A stretch of DNA of 64,000 bases from Calliopum simillimum (lineage: Eukaryota; Arthropoda; Insecta; Diptera; Lauxaniidae). Shown here in pieces: positions 11,955-22,810 of this stretch; position 1 is the stretch's first letter; each line of letters begins with the position of its first letter. The notes below the pieces were generated by a model that made no database searches, was not told where the DNA came from, and saw only the letters and a list, made by a program, of their open reading frames with translations. The DNA lies in contig OX638369.1 of the NCBI GenBank assembly GCA_951812925.1, positions 868,001-932,000 of the forward strand, in the 5' to 3' direction. Position numbers and translations under genes: made by a program.

Positions 11955-12862
11955 TACAGGGTCCGCCAAATAACTTTTTTTTTTTTTGAAAATTCTATAA
12001 AAAAAACTACTGGATATTTTCTCAAATTTTTTTTTTTATTTGAAAGAACAATCCTTCCGGTTAATAATGGAAAATAATTTCATTCAAATGGCTGCCTCGG
12101 CTGGCCATGCAGTAGCCTACGCGATCGGTCCAATTTTTAAACACATTATCGATTGTGTGCAGCTGTATTTCACCAATGGCTTCACGAATATTGTCCTTTA
12201 AAGCGTCAATTGTCTCTGGCTTGTCGGCGTAACACTTATCTTTGAGGGCACCCCACAAATAATAGTCCAACGGTGTCAAATCGCAGCTCCGAGGTGGCCA
12301 AACGACATCAGCTCTGCGGCTGATAATGCGATCTTCAAAAACAGGGCGCAAAACATCGAGTGTAGCTTCGGCTGTGTGGCACGTAGCGCCGTCCTGTTGA
12401 AACCAAATGTTGCCAATATCCTACTCTTCAAAATTCGTTCAACATGGCCCGATAACGATCGCCATTGACTGTAACGGCCACTCCTTACTCATTTTCGAAG
12501 AAAAATGGCCCAATTATGCCTCTGGACCAAAATCCGCACCAAACAGTGACTCGTTTTGTGTGCAGCGGCTTTTCAATGTATGCGTGCGGGTTTTCTGTGC
12601 CCCAAATGCGATAATTTTGCTTGTTTACATACCCGCCAAGATCAAAATGAGCTTCATCTGAAAAGATGATTTTTGTGGCAAAATCGGTATCTTCTGTAAG
12701 TCGATATTTCCCAGCGTTGTTCCAGCGTATACACAACCATATTCGTTCAGCGGAAGGATAAAACTAATTATCTGTCAGATCAGACATGAGCTAAGTGTTA
12801 CCATTTACGAAATAAGCACTAGTTGAAAAAAAAAAAAAAAACGTTAGATGGCGGACCCTGTA
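11955..12862 (-). mobile_element. Internally deleted mariner/Tc1-superfamily element with intact ends
   Basis: The ends are 12-base inverted repeats, CAGGGTCCGCCA and TGGCGGACCCTG, each flanked by the expected TA target duplication. The element is ~908 bases. On the minus strand it encodes the catalytic part of a transposase: IIFSDEAHFDLGGYVNKQN with the first acidic residue, QDGATCHTAEATLD with the second, and PPRSCDLTPLDYYLWG with the third. Second and third Asp are separated by 36 residues. The N-terminal DNA-binding half is missing, since only ~126 bases lie between MCIRWNNAGKY and the right end. At least one frame change lies between the two coding pieces. It is therefore non-autonomous but mobilisable in principle by a full-length relative. 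Confidence 0.88.
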
Positions 12863-13265
12863 TTTCCTCGCCGCATGCTGCTGTACAGTGTTAATTCTCC
12901 ACGAATTTCATTGCACTCGCTGGCAATGACAGTATGTGGTTTCTTGCTCTGCATTAGATGGTAGTAACAATCAAAGAATTTTATTGGCTCAAAATTTCCA
13001 GTAGAACATTTCTTCATTAGCGTAAAACGAATATAACGTGAGACTTGAACAAACAGCGAATACATATCGAGCACATCGTCTTGAATTTCTTTTAAATATC
13101 GCTTCATTTTTACAGCAAGAATTTAAACATTTCTTTACCACTACTACAACGCCAAGTTCGGATGTGGATTGTTCCTTATTGGTCGAATCTACAGCTTTTC
13201 GTTTCCTTGGCATTTTACTGACTAAATTGAACCTAAAAAGCCACTATATACTAGGGATGTCAATT
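12863..13265 (-). pseudogene. Degenerate transposase-like gene, possible hAT relic, split by the mariner
   Basis: Two minus-strand frames join by frameshift: MPRKRKAVDSTNKEQSTSEL from 13213, then KRYLKEIQDDVLDMYSLFVQ and LMQSKKPHTVIASECNEIRG. The coding start lies ~40 bases from CTAGGGATGTCAATTTTTGG at 13251, a sequence common at ends of some insect hAT elements, followed by CCCGGGAT-rich sequence. The mariner at 11955 interrupts the downstream part. Assignment to hAT is an inference from the end sequence; the protein itself is not recognised. Confidence 0.4.
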
Positions 13266-14093
13266 TTTGGGCTTTTTGGTGATCCCGGGATTTCGGGATT
13301 ATGAAATTGCAATCCCGGGATTTTGTGGAATTATCTGGACGCAAAAGCTCGCCAGCACAAAATTTGTTCAAAAACTGAACTGAAAAGGATATTCATGGAA
13401 AATGGGAAAAAATTTATCCGAGCTAATGTGAAAATCTAATTCAAAGGATGCCAAAAGGACTAAACATGACAAATAAAAACAAAATAATGTAAACTAATTA
13501 CTGAACTCATGTAAAAATTATAATTTTGTTAAGGTGTACGACTTTGGCTTTGGTACTGAATATGCTTGATTTCTGTAACTTTTTATTTATTTTCAAAAAT
13601 AACGGAAAATTTCAAGTTTGGTTTTTTGTTAAAATTGAAGGATTAAATAGGCTATTTAAAAATGTACTTCTAAATTCTAAAATTATTTTTGCGTACTTAG
13701 TTTTGGGGCATTGAAAAATAGTTTGTTTGGTGCACGACTTTGGCTTTGACCTACTGTACTTATGTTATAAAATTTTTTCTTATGAAATTTTTTTATCCAA
13801 GTTTTTTCAGGCTCTAGGTCAATTCCAAACAAAACTCTTCTTTGTTTTAATGAAATACATGTTTTTGTTTAATTTTTCATTATTTCGAACTCCTTCGGTG
13901 TTCGTCTTCAGGAAAGAATTTTACAATTGAGTACAGTGCCGGATTAAGACAAATGGGGGCCCTAGGCCATTCAAATTTTGGGGCCCTCTTTTTTTAATAA
14001 TTGTAAAATTAATCTTTGTTTATGCATTTAAAGAATTTAAGGATTTTGAACACTGTAAACGTTTTAATTTCAGGTGGTTTTTATTTTATTAAT

Positions 14094-15573
14094 GGCCTGT
14101 TTCACCGCTCCCAGATAAAGTTCCTGATAGCGCTATCTATCAGATATGTGGCAGATAGACAAAAAATTCTGTTTCACAAGTCACAGATAGAGATATCTGT
14201 AAGATAAAGTCCCTGATAAATTAACTGCCACATCATGTTGTTGATAAAATTTTATCTGCCAGATATTTAAAAAATTTTTTGAAATTACAAATTGTATTTT
14301 GGTTTATTGACAAACTTTTTCCCTGAATATTAAAAAGGAGGTCTATAGTTATAATTAGGATTTCAGAATATGCCTCATTAAATTATGACATTGAAAACGG
14401 AATATATTGTTTAAAATGCCCGATCTCCGTAAATAGCGAATCATATGAAAGTGTCCAAGGCTGCTTCCGTATTTGGCGTGCATATTTATATTGAGTAATT
14501 TCCAATATGAATCCCACAAATATTTCCCCGCAAGACCTTCTGAGGACAGACCTTATAAACTAAAAACGAAGAAAAGCAAATTCTTGCTTTCATGAATTCT
14601 AAACGTGCCTTCGTGAAGTTAAGCGAGTATTGTACCAACAATCCAAGTACGATGTAAAAGTACAACACCGTGGCTCATTTTTTCATGTAAAAACCGATTG
14701 AGTAGCAACAATTCGGGTCACAGGTTATTTGATGCAGCTGCTTCTTGCTTCTTTGGGTCCAGCATTTCATGCTGTCCAATCCGACTATCTTTTTTTATTC
14801 TTTGAAATTGATGAAATTCGCAACCACCTGCGGCCAATTTTTAGTGTGATCTTGTACATATGAAGGTAAGAAAGTGCATTGTTAAAAAATTGGTCGTCGA
14901 GCAGCGAGAATAGGTGAAAATTCGTTTTAATTACGTTCAATCCCATCAAAAACTTACTCAATTTGTTAATTTGAGTTCTGCTTACAATGCAGAGTACCAT
15001 TAAGCGTTCCGTTTATGTAAATCGGGTTGAAAACTAGGGCATTAGTGCGTCAAAGGCAACTAGGCTCCACTGGTTTTTTTTTCTTATGAAGAGCTACATG
15101 GGCATTAAAGTCATGGTCTCGAGAACGCAGAAGTTTTCCCGGCTTTCTTAGTTCTTTCTTAGCTGGTTGCGAATTCGACAAAATATAGAAAAGGAAGTCG
15201 TCTTGGATAACCCGAAACGCTGGTCCCAAGGGAGAAATAAGCATCTGCATACATGTGACCTGAATTTCTGCAGCTTGATTTTGGTGCCTTGCATTTTCAG
15301 CGCATATGTTATTAAAATTATTTGAATTTATTGGATAATTTAACCAATTTGAATTTTTAAAAAATTCCATTTTTTGTTTGTTTATATTTTGTATTGAATT
15401 ATGACATACATTTACGTTTCTTACGTTTAAAATATCAGAAGGAAATCTGACAGAAATTTTATTCGTAACTTCGAGTGTGAAACAGAAAAATTTATCAGGC
15501 AGATTTATCTACCAGATTATTTATCTGCTAGATTACTATCAGGAACTTTATCTGAGACCGGTGAAACAGACCC
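14094..15573 (-). mobile_element. Unclassified 1.48-kb element with CTGTTTCACCG ends and TAAT duplication
   Basis: Left end GGCCTGTTTCACCGCTCCCA mirrors right end GGTGAAACAGACCC with the longer core AGATAAAGTTCCTGATAG shared in inverted orientation. The four bases TAAT flank both ends (14090-14093, 15574-15577). Several minus-strand frames (15370-14486) appear to be pieces of one decayed protein, including MQMLISPLGPAFRVIQDD and SVFTMSHGV-like fragments, but I do not recognise a transposase signature. Subterminal regions are rich in repeated AGATA/TATCTG words. The superfamily is unresolved. Confidence 0.7.
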
Positions 15574-15591
15574 TAATTAAAAAAAATACGC

Positions 15592-16806
15592 TTGACATAT
15601 AAATATAAAACTTTGCATATGTATTAATTGAAGTTAGTACTACATGCAAAAATTTGTAGCATCCTTGGCAACTTTTTTTGTAGCCTTTATCTTCTTTTTG
15701 ACCAAAGCCCAGAATTTTTCAATTGACCAGATTTCTGGACAGTTTGCATGACTTACTTCACGAGGCACCAAAATCACATTATTTCTTGAGTACCCCTGCA
15801 AGGCTATTTTACTATGTATAATGACAAGATGCTAAGTCTGGCCAAAGGAAAGTGGAAACTTCATGCTTTCGTGGGAAAGGCTAAAGTCTTTTTTCCAAGC
15901 ATTCCTTAATATAGAATTCGGAGTTTAATGTTCCAGTGGTTAAAAAAGAATTTCTTCTTTTGCCACAACTGCAGTTTGCTTGCCAAACCAAAAACTTACG
16001 AGGAAATTTCGACTGCTTTTTTGACTTAAGCTTTTCGCCCACATTCCCCCGCGTGTCTACAGTGTAAAATTTTTGGCCAGGAAGCAGCGCAAAATCGGCT
16101 AAAACATACGTTTCGTCGTCCATGAAGCAGCATTCAAAATTTTGGGAAAAAATTAATTTTTAATTTTATGCCGTGCTGTTTTTGCTTTCGTGTTCTTCAT
16201 AGCATTTCTGTCAAAAACTTTTTGTACCTTAAACGTCTTCAAACAAACCTCCTTTTTGGCCTTGCGATCTAAAAACTCGGAACACTTTACCTTCTGTGCC
16301 AGTTTTCTGCATGAAATGTTGGGTTTCTCTTTAAAATTGTGACGAAGTTCTTCGTTTTGTTTTGGTCGCGAATGCCTTTTTCTTTCGCGGAACCTGGCTT
16401 TCGAAAGACATCCAAGTCTTTCTTAAATTTTTTAAAAACTCTTGATACCAATTTCACATCAATTTTGCTATTCCGAGCAATTCTATTAGCAGTTTACCGC
16501 GGGTGGTCTTCAAAAATTTTTTATTATGTACTTTCGAACTTATAGCTCGTTTACCATTTTGAAGTAAATATGACTGACTAGGGACCAAATTTGAAAACCA
16601 TAGTTTTGGTACATTCAATTCAAAGCCTACTGCGAAAAAAAAATTTTAAATTGAGTAATTTGAAAACAAGTTATTGGATAAAATGTGTCGGACAATTTTG
16701 TCGAACGCAGTCCTTATACAAAGTTTTATATTTATATGTCAAGCCAATTTTTCTTAATTAATAAAATATAAACCACCTGAAACGTTTACAGTGTCCAAAC
16801 CCCTTA
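15592..16806 (-). mobile_element. Degenerate mariner-like transposon with decayed transposase
   Basis: Minus-strand frames cover most of a transposase: an N-terminal helix-turn-helix region near 16560-16440 (RIARNSKIDVKLVSRVFKKF), the first catalytic Asp region at 16123 (MDDETYVLADFALLPGQKFY, then KFLVWQANCSCG) and the C-terminal region near 15790-15660 (NCPEIWSIEKFWALVKKKI). Several stops and frameshifts break it. Inverted sequence CTTGACATATAAATATAAAA occurs at both sides. The right flank homology continues to ~16806 and matches window positions 358-455, so limits are approximate. Confidence 0.75.
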
Positions 16807-18065
16807 ACCAGCTTATTGATATCATATGAAGGTTGTAAACACAATAAAACAATCAAAATAGTTTTTTTTCTGACAAATATTTTTTTTGACTTTACAAAAT
16901 TAACAGTATAGTAATTTATAAAATAATCTTTCGACATCTCTTTTAAATATTACAACGACGTTCATCTTTTAAAAACTTTTCACATAAAACAACATCTCGA
17001 TTTGTCACTAATTAAAAAAACGTTCTTTTTTTATCAAGAAAACCGACCAAATGAGTTTTGCAAAACGGCGAAGCTCAAATGGTTTTGTGACGTTTAAAAC
17101 AACAACAACAGTTTCATGCAGCTTAACTCAAAAGTGTTGAAGCCTTTTTCGTTGCGATCGAGCATTGGGAATTCTAATTTTGTTATTGATTTGTTGTTGT
17201 CAAAGCATGCTTGGACTTAAATTTGCCAAATTTTGTGAGCTAGTTCTTTTAATCAGCCGATTAAATATTTTAGCGCTTAGATTTTCGTGGGGGCCCCTGC
17301 TCGTCGGGGGCCCTAGGCCATGGCCTAGTCTGGCCTAATGGTTAATCCAGCACTGATTGAGTAACAACTATACCCGCGTTTAGTGAGTGTCGTTTGTTAA
17401 CAAACGTTTGTAAAATTCTTTCCTGAAGACGAACACCGAAGGATTAAACAAAAAAATTTATTTCATTAAAACTAAGATAAAAAAATTTTAAAAACATAAG
17501 GTCGAACAAAATATCACCATAATTTTTTCTTATGTTTTGACAGAAAATTTCATTCAAATGTAACTTTACCTCATTTTTTTTCCTTAATACATTCCAAGTC
17601 TTGCAGTATGCCGCATGTGTCGTCAGTTGTAAATTAAATTTTTGAAAACAAAATAAAAAACGTCTATACTTTTCGCAAGCGCGTGGTCCACAAGAAAATT
17701 ACGAAATAAAATGAAAATGTCCGTTTTTTGCAAATAGGAACGAAATTGAAAGGAATAATAGCGAATTTTCTACTAGTTACGTTCAAGAATGACAAAGTCA
17801 GTGTTGCCAAATTGATGTATTGTAATATTTATATTAGCTGTGTTCGTTTATCATACAGTTTCATGTTAGATTAAGAACGCATCGAGTTAATACTTTTTTA
17901 TTTGTGTGATATTTATAAAACGATTATGAAATTTTTGACTTGATTGGAACTTTTCAAAACGGTTCCGAAAATGAGAATCTAAATTTTTTAAGTGTTCTGT
18001 TGTAATCTGATAATTATAAAAATTTTTAAAAGTAAACATCTTCCAAACACTAAATCGTAGATTTT

Positions 18066-18205
18066 AAAAACGGTTGTAAAAATATTTGTAACCGGTTAAA
18101 ACGATTGTAAAAATATTTTGTAACCGGTTGTAAAAATATTTGTAACCGGTTGTAAAAATATTCATAACCGGTTGTTATAATGGTTGTAAAAATATTTTGT
18201 AACCT
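18066..18205. repeat. Tandem 22-base repeat with four AACCGGTT sites
   Basis: Units of about 22 bases (GTAAAAATATTTGTAACCGG) are repeated five to six times. The palindrome AACCGGTT sits at 18090, 18122, 18144 and 18166, the last three spaced exactly 22 bases. AACCGGTT is the known core site of Grainyhead/CP2 transcription factors. Position inside an intron allows enhancer activity, but a plain minisatellite is equally possible. Confidence 0.75.
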
Positions 18206-19109
18206 TACATGACGGTTATGAAAGCATTTGGAAATAAAAATGGTCTTACTATTAATATCCCTGTAAGTGAAAAAAAGATATTTGCTCATTATTTAAACTA
18301 AAAATCATGAAAACGTTTTGATAAATCCTGACACACTGTACTATGTTGTACCTACTTTACACTATCGATTTATAAACAAAATTTGAAAATCTGCCTAACT
18401 TCACTTTTTACTGTCACCGGCTCCCGCTTTAAGGGCCGATTTCACAATGTTCAGTTAAGCCTTAACTAGAACTTTAACTGACACTTTGACATACAAAATT
18501 TTTATTTATCTGGAAGTTAAATTTTAACTGGAGATTGTGAAAACGGCCCGAAGTCATACAAGTTTTATCATATTTATATCACAAGCCTTTAAACCAGACC
18601 TTGTAACGATGTTTCTGCCGGGGTAAACGTCTGGCGGTTATCCAGGGTCAGTTTTCCGAGGGTATCGTTACAAAAAATTTATTCCAATGTAGTTTTAGTT
18701 TATTATTAGTTTCATTTAGTTTAGGTTTTTTTTCTTTTGTACAGTTTCTTATGCTAGTTTTTTTGATTATTTATGATTAACAATATTTCGTTCTTAACCT
18801 ACTAAATTAATTAATGCTATAAAATGTAAGAAGGATTAAGTATTGGTTAAAATTAATGTATGTAAGACAATTAATATTTCAATGAAAAGTATCAGGATCC
18901 GAGCGGTGTTTCTTTCCGATGACTGGATTTCCGTTGGGTAGATCGCGAGTAGGTGCGAGCGTGTTGAGAGAGACGAAGGTATATGAAGTATTCAGGGAGC
19001 GAGACTTCGTTTTGTGGAGGGGAAAATATGCAACCTCAACCACAAAAGAACTGCTAACGCGTGTCTGAAAGAGACGAAAGTACAACGAAGTATGAATTAA
19101 GCTGTTGAC

Positions 19110-20300
19110 AAAGAGAATTAATGTGAGTTTACACGCGGCTTCATATTATAGACCGAAGATCCGAGGACTGTACTATAAGATGAAGCGGGATAAACGATGT
19201 GTACACGATCACTGTTGGACACAGAAAAGAGACTCGAAACAAACTGAGCGAAAGGCTAACGCATTGCTTTATTTTATAGAGAGAAGATATGCAACCACTC
19301 TATGAAATGAGCGAAGTTACGAAGTATACACGAGAACGGTTGGAGATAGACTGAGCGAAATGCTAACGCGTTGCTTTATTTTATAGAGAGAAGATGTGCA
19401 ACCACTCTATAAAGTGAGCGAATTATACACGTGAACGGTATAACGAAGCATTAATTGAGCTGTTGACAAAGAGAATTAATGTGAGTTAACACGCGGCTTC
19501 ATATTATAGACCAGTGCTGGGCACCACTACATGTAACTTATTTTTTGTCTCGTCTTATCCTAAACGAAAAGATACGCAAAAAGTATTCTCTTTGTTACGA
19601 AGCTGCCCTCGGGCGGCGTTTTGCCTAGGACCGTTATAGACCGAAGATCCGAGGACTGTACTATAAGATGAAGCGGGATAAACGATGTGTACACGATGAC
19701 TGTTGGACACAGAAGAGACTCGAGATAAACTGAGCGAAAGGCTAACGCGTTGCTTTATTTTGTAGAGAGAAGATGTGCAAACAAATCTATAAAATGAGCG
19801 AAGTTAGGAAGTATACACGAGAACGGTTGAAGATAGACTGAGTGAAATGCTAACGCGTTGCTTTATTTTATACAGAGAAGATGTGCAAACAAATCTATAA
19901 AATGAGCGAAGTTACGAAGTGTAACTCGACGATGGTTGAAAACGGACTGAGAGAAATACTAACGCGTGGTTTTATTTTATAGAGAGAAGATGTGCAACCA
20001 CTCTATAAAATAAAGCGAAGTTACGATGTGCACTCGACGATGGTTGAAACAGACTGGCAGAAATACTAACGCGTGGCTTTATTTTATAGAGAAAAGATGT
20101 GCAATCACTCTATATAATAAAGCAAAGTTACGATGTGCAATCGACGATGGTTGAAAACAGACTGAGAGAAATACTAACGCGTGGCTTTATTTTATAGAGA
20201 AGATGTGCAACCACTCTATGAAATAAAGCGAAGTTACGATGTGCACTCGACGATGGTTGAGAACCAAAGATTATTAATAATCTTTGTTGAGAACAGACTG
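19110..20300. repeat. Tandem array of ~107-base units inside the LTR-like unit
   Basis: Each unit has an ACTGAGCGAAATGCTAACGC word, a GCTTTATTTTATAGAGAGAA word and GATGTGCAACCACTCTATAA. Units start near 19243, 19351, 19730, 19838, 19946, 20052 and 20161, spaced 106-109 bases. A larger block including GACCGAAGATCCGAGGACTG is duplicated (19151 and 19637), so there is a higher-order repeat. Confidence 0.8.
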
Positions 20301-20379
20301 AGAGCTCGCTGTTGAGAAGTATTTTAAGAAGTGGTTGTCGTGCGTGGGTATGTCTGTGTCGACTATTTGTTCGCTTATG

Positions 20380-20690
20380 TGATGTTGCGGCGATGCTCGT
20401 GTTGTTTTTGGTTTGATGTTGCGGCGACGCTCGTGTTGGATGCTGCGGTGACGCTCGCGTCTGACTGTGTTTGATGTTGCGGCGGTGTTCGCGTTGGATG
20501 CTACGGTGATGCTCTTGTTGGACTATGTTTGATGTTGCGGTGATGCTCGCATTGTATTGTGTTTGATGTTACGGCGATGACTTCAGGTTCGACTGCGTTT
20601 GATGATGCGTCGGTGCTTGTGTTTGACAGTTTTGATGTTGCGACGATGTTTGGGTTGGACTGTCTGTGATGTTGCGATGCGTTTGATGAG
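20380..20690. repeat. GC-richer tandem array, GATGTTGCGGCGATGCTCG type
   Basis: Imperfect units of roughly 30-45 bases carry GATGTTGCGGCGATGCTCGT followed by GTTGGACTGTGTTT. About seven copies are visible. The base composition is clearly richer in G than the surrounding sequence. It lies at the 3' part of the LTR-like unit. Confidence 0.75.
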
Positions 20691-21208
20691 GTAGAGATGT
20701 GCAGTTAGCGCTACAGTGTCTTGGCGTGACTGTACTTACCAAAAGCCATATATTAAGAAATCCAAAAAAAGTACAGTTATCGACCATAAAATAACTACAT
20801 AGTTTTATGTTAGGGAATTTTGGTATGACGACCAAAATTTTCGTTACAACCTTGAAATAGCTGCCGTGCATAAGGTGAACCTTAAAGTTTTGAGTCAGCT
20901 GCCCTATATTCCGGACTTGGCTCCATGTGATTATTGCCTATCCAAAAATGAAAGAGTAATTTTACCAAGAACTATTAGAAAATTGAGCTCAAACCTATTT
21001 TAATTACGTCGACTTAAGCTGTTTTCCATTTGTGCCACAGATTTAGAGAGTTGCCAATTGGTTAAAGCCCACCATATATAGGTTGAGACGTACGTATGTA
21101 GTTCAATATGTAGTTCTGTGGTAGATTTAGATTCATGGCACTTTAGAAACCATTAGAAATATAAAATTTTTGCAGCTTCATAAAACTTAAATATTTTTAT
21201 ATTTTAAG

Positions 21209-21412
21209 CAATCGTGCTGGCTTACGTCTTCCTTATGGTTTATCACCCTCACCAACACGTCGTACATTTGCTACACGACGATCTATGTCACCGATTGCAA
21301 TGCGACCATCTCAACTGGGTCCGGTTAAACGTAAATTTGAGTTGGACGACAATAATTCAAGTAATTGGAATGTTTATTCCCCCCCACCGCTTAAGAAAAT
21401 CACAACTGAAAG
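21209..21412 (+). CDS. Fam122: FAM122/PABIR exon 3, basic SP/TP-rich block
   Basis: The acceptor is TTTTAAG and the donor GTAAAT; both phases are 2, so the exon keeps the frame. Residues ~278-308 contain SPSPTRRTFATRRSMSPIAM and then LGPVKRKFE. This corresponds to the human FAM122A segment of proline-directed serines followed by Arg-Arg-Ser-x-Ser-Pro and Leu-Gly-Pro-x-Lys-Arg-Lys. The basic cluster is a likely nuclear localisation signal and the Arg-x-x-Ser/Ser-Pro sites are likely phosphorylation sites; both functions are inferred from the family. Confidence 0.9.
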
Positions 21413-21468
21413 GTAAATATTTTATTAACTTAAATAAAAATTTAAATTTAATTTTTTTTTGTTTTTAG

Positions 21469-22189
21469 TCGTGGTTCTTCCCCTATTTGTCAATCACCTT
21501 CATCTGTATGTCCCAGTCCGGACTCTGGGACTTATGATGGACGTAGTACACCGAAACTGTTTATTTCAAAACTTTGCACGACAAATACAAACAGTAGCAA
21601 TTCTGCATGTTCTTCACCAATGTCCACACAAACTATTGGTACAACAGAATCCACTGCAAATTCTGCACTTTGTTCTTCATCATCCTCTTCTTCTTCTGGT
21701 TCTTTATCAGCATCATCATCCGTATGCGGGGGCAGCGAACCAATGTGCATTGGAAATAATATAGATGAAGGGATATCTATTTCAGAAACAGATGAGAAGC
21801 CGCTATGCACTTTGAATACAATGCAACGAATGTCTACAGATGAAGCTACATTAATGGACGATATAAAAAGTGAAACATCATCTATAGGGGGTTGTTCAAG
21901 CATTAGTGTAGAATCATCATCATGTGATAGTGGTGCCAAAGCAGCGGCTTCGTTTCTGAACAAATTAATGATGGACGATGGATGTGCTTTGGCAACGTCT
22001 CAGCCGATGAATTTAAACAAAAATTTCTTTATAAATAAACAGGGATTAAGTGGGGCTAAGAAATTCATTGTAAATCATAACAATTTGCCAAATTGTAGCA
22101 ATACTTTGGATAGCGCGAGTGTGTCTGCGAACGTTTGCCAAATCAAAACAACGAATGTCGGGCAGGTGACTGCTCAACCTAAAATGTAG
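21469..22189 (+). CDS. Fam122: FAM122/PABIR exon 4, serine-rich C-terminus
   Basis: The acceptor is GTTTTTAG after a T-rich tract, and the stop codon TAG is at 22187-22189. The exon encodes ~240 residues: a Ser/Pro-rich start (RGSSPICQSPSSVCPSPDSG), a serine run, an acidic stretch, and a C-terminal part with AAASFLNKLMMDDGCALA. The C-terminus is much longer than in vertebrates. The summed exons (425+372+204+721 bases) give exactly 574 codons including stop, which supports the four-exon model. Confidence 0.88.
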
Positions 22190-22810
22190 AATAATATTAA
22201 GTCTAATCTATATTTAAGTTTTTTGCTAAGTGCTGTGTATTTTTTTCTGTTTATAGATTTTATTTTCTAAGTTACATAGGTCATATTTAAACGAAATAAT
22301 AATAATGATTATTTACTAATCAAGATGTACTTAATGTTTTAATATATATTTTGATTTAAATTATAAATCATTCATAATAATTTTTAATAGAATTTTGATT
22401 TGTATTTCCTTTTGTGTAAAAATGAAAAATATTTGGATATACCTTAGAGCTCAATAGTCCTATATCCTCTTGCTTGAAGTTTTTAGATAGTTTTAGTTAT
22501 GGGCTCGGAGTACACTACCACAGAAAATTGAGAGGAGACGGTAGCAATTAACGTGTAAAAATAGCAGTTTTAAAATAATCGCCGTTTGAAAGCTTCTTTT
22601 TGCGTTTGAGAAAATTTGTACAGAGGACTATTACGCTCTTAGGTATCGATATGTATATTGTTTCTGTTTTCATACAAATTTTATTTATTGATATCGATAC
22701 ATCCAACGTATAAGTTGGTAACTCGAAAATCGTAGTTTTTAGTTATAATCACTTTATTTTGTTTTTTTTTTTTTTTTTTTTTGGTTTGAAAACCTATATA
22801 AAATAAATTC
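22190..22810 (+). other. Fam122: Probable 3' untranslated region of FAM122/PABIR
   Basis: AT-rich sequence after the stop codon has no frame. AATAAA occurs at 22802-22807 and again near 22876, and either could act as polyadenylation signal. A 19-base T run sits just before at about 22765. The exact end is not visible. Confidence 0.4.

Larger units (their letters stand above)
13934..17355. mobile_element. hAT element with perfect 8-bp target duplication, host to two nested elements
   Basis: Ends are CAGTGCCGGATTAAG and CTTAATCCAGCACTG-like inverted repeats (right end TTAATCCAGCACTG). Both sides carry the 8-base direct repeat ATTGAGTA (13926-13933 and 17356-17363), diagnostic of hAT insertion. 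GGGGGCCCTAGGCC occurs near both ends. Inside are a 1.48-kb element (14094-15573) and a mariner-like relic (about 15592-16745). The remaining internal sequence encodes no recognisable hAT transposase, so the element is non-autonomous. Its right inner part (17100-17290) matches the hAT at 24324-24902 in opposite orientation. Confidence 0.9.
13520..17520. repeat. Host inverted repeat interrupted by the hAT stack
   Basis: Immediately outside the hAT, CCTTCGGTGTTCGTCTTCAG at ~13892 is the complement of CTGAAGACGAACACCGAAGG at ~17423, and the match extends outward over about 80-100 bases. The hAT thus landed in the loop of an older palindromic repeat. The left side also has a direct repeat of ACGACTTTGGCTTTG at 13538 and 13735. 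Outer limits are approximate. Confidence 0.6.
18602..20848. mobile_element. LTR-like unit (probable solo LTR), 2.25 kb, with 4-bp target duplication
   Basis: The unit begins TGTAACGATG and ends TTTTCGTTACA, that is TG...CA with a short inverted TGTAACGA/TCGTTACA. Both sides carry the direct repeat ACCT (18598-18601, 20849-20852). This is the signature of an LTR retroelement reduced to a single LTR. No gag or pol is present. Unusually, the interior holds a 107-base tandem array (about 19230-20290) and a GC-richer array (20380-20690). The length is long for an insect LTR. A DNA transposon with 10-base ends is the alternative. Confidence 0.65.
8675..21208 (+). other. Fam122: 12.5-kb intron 2 of FAM122/PABIR, filled with mobile elements
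   Basis: The intron runs from GTAAAT at 8675 to TTTTAAG at 21208. It contains a hairpin element (9533-9627), a coding-like remnant (10748-10987), a deleted mariner inside a possible hAT relic (11955-13260), a nested hAT stack (13934-17355), four AACCGGTT motifs (18090-18173) and an LTR-like unit (18602-20848). Flanking exons remain in frame, so the insertions appear to be tolerated. Confidence 0.9.

Noticed and set aside
19105..19305. Small open frame in the tandem array
   Set aside because: Falls within the 107-base repeat of the LTR-like unit and does not persist between units.
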